Assembly (NCBI GenBank): GCA_018669845.1
Contig: JABHSO010000225.1
Location: 1 to 36,826 of the forward strand
Length of the DNA: 36,826 bases
Direction of reading: 5' to 3'
From: Gammaproteobacteria bacterium
Lineage (GTDB): Bacteria; Pseudomonadota; Gammaproteobacteria; GCA-001735895
Part shown: in pieces, positions 36,135 through 36,826 of the stretch
How positions within the stretch are numbered: the stretch's first letter is position 1
Layout: the number at the start of each line of letters is the position of its first letter
Made by a program: the position numbers and the translations under genes
Notes under the pieces: model-generated
The model's input: the letters and a program-made list of their open reading frames with translations, nothing else
Database searches by the model: none
What the model was told of the DNA's origin: nothing

Positions 36135-36257
36135 CTAGAACACCACTAATCCTGGGTATCTTTCTGTCATAACTTCCCAGAAACCTGCACTCCAATCCAT
36201 AACAACGGCCAGCCTCCAGTCATCAGGAACAGTATTAACAATTGATTTGACCATCAT
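36135..36257 (-). pseudogene. C-terminal remnant of the first gene in the DUF3024 cassette
   Basis: A 40-codon frame from ATG 36257, reading MMVKSIVNTVPDDWRLAVVM, then DWSAGFWEVMTERYPGLVVF and TAG, one base before the next gene. The same frame is open back through VLFNNIPEKGSGE to a TGA near 36300. Another frame, open from about 36380 to 36254, encodes VNVGEANIIGIELPIDEQTQ and appears to be its continuation, so a frameshift near 36300 splits the gene. No start codon is found upstream before a TAA at 36381-36383. I do not recognise the family; the Trp-rich DWSAGFWE motif is its most distinctive feature. Confidence 0.45.
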
Positions 36258-36826
36258 TTCACCAGACCCCTTTTCAGGGATGTTATTGAATAGAACTGTA
36301 CTACCTGAGTCTGTTCATCTATAGGCAGTTCGATTCCTATGATATTAGCTTCACCTACGTTAACAATAGGTTCTTTCTGTTAAATTACATCTAAAACTGA
36401 CCCAGTATTTGCACTGAATATTGACCCACCTAATGGATTTAGATTATGTCTTATTTTATTTTTTTTATTCATGTTTTTTTCCCTGGTTTGTTGAGTGTTT
36501 AAACCGATACCCATGAGTTATTTCCATCATCATTTAAAGTGTAAATACAATCTGGACGATCATTATAGCTACCATTGTAATACCTATCACCCATAAGCTT
36601 GCTGGTGACTTTAGCAACGTAGATTACCCTCTAGTAAATTTAAATATCCTTATGCCCTAAGTGAAAAGTCCTCTTTAGTTACTAGATTAGTTACCGACCA
36701 TAAACTCTATCTCATTGAAATATAACAATAAATGGGCTTAAAGCGGTTAGGAATCAATAAAAACTCCAGTGAAAAATGTTATCATTATATTTCAAGCTAT
36801 TGATTTATAACAAAAAACATCAAACA
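36258..36826. other. Eroded end of the window, no intact gene
   Basis: It contains the upstream part of the broken cassette gene (to about 36380), the IS21-like repeats at 36397-36431, and a minus-strand open stretch of about 45 codons ending at TAA 36499-36501 that reads MGDRYYNGSYNDRPDCIYTL and onward without a convincing ribosome binding site. The rest (about 36640-36826) is AT-rich with nothing recognisable. Confidence 0.4.
36397..36431. mobile_element. Possible IS21-family terminal repeats
   Basis: TGACCCA occurs at 36399-36405 and again at 36423-36429, 24 bases apart, within ACTGACCCAG and ATTGACCCACC. Repeated TGACCCA words of this kind are, from memory, usual at the ends of IS21-type elements. 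The IstA fragment at 33677-33830 would suit a common origin, but no transposase lies directly beside these repeats. Confidence 0.35.

Noticed and set aside
1..36826. CRISPR arrays, tRNA genes and rRNA genes
   Set aside because: No regularly spaced direct repeats and no tRNA- or rRNA-like sequence other than the tmRNA acceptor domain were found on reading both strands.

Overview
The window reads as chromosome from an AT-rich (roughly 38-40 % GC by eye) gammaproteobacterium, probably a sulfur oxidiser. The gammaproteobacterial signal comes from RlmKL, MnmH, EttA, full-length PurL, DUF1631 and a one-piece tmRNA with an ANDDNYAIAA tag. The sulfur-oxidiser inference rests on one gene, a secreted Gly/Asn/Tyr-rich protein that looks like a sulfur globule envelope protein (25996-26457), so it is tentative.

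Positions 1-16325 are almost entirely minus-strand housekeeping and accessory genes. They are, from low to high coordinate: a small membrane protein, a small coiled-coil protein overlapping a Na/Pi cotransporter with a PhoU-like tail, a hemerythrin-like protein with its own terminator, a TVP38 membrane domain fused to a mercuric-reductase/Lpd-like flavoprotein, a SixA phosphatase, the tRNA 2-selenouridine synthase MnmH, the rRNA methyltransferase RlmKL, a 1269-residue DUF3683 FAD/Fe-S oxidoreductase and a large MscS-family channel. Two intergenic gaps here carry inverted repeats built from 9-bp units.

Positions 16326-30745 hold a plus-strand DUF1631 gene split by a -1 frameshift in an A-run, the sucA-sucB operon (minus), ettA plus an AAA/DUF815 ATPase (plus), the putative sulfur globule protein with promoter, strong ribosome binding site and terminator, a third decayed 9-bp-unit element, a second type of inverted repeat, and purL (minus). 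No dihydrolipoamide dehydrogenase (E3) gene lies beside sucAB.

The tmRNA gene ssrA (30746-31133, plus) marks a sharp change. Everything downstream looks like an eroded island: a bacterial OGFr-domain gene with a small partner, a periplasmic-sensor diguanylate cyclase, a chimeric HsdR/IstA remnant, a ParD-ParE toxin-antitoxin pair, a frameshifted and truncated filamentous-phage replication gene with hairpins upstream, and a three-gene cassette ending in DUF3024 whose first gene is broken beside IS21-like terminal repeats. No integrase is visible. I found no CRISPR array and no tRNA gene. No wholly new system is proven; the strongest leads are the repeat family, the island relics, the DUF3024 cassette and the TVP38-flavoprotein fusion.
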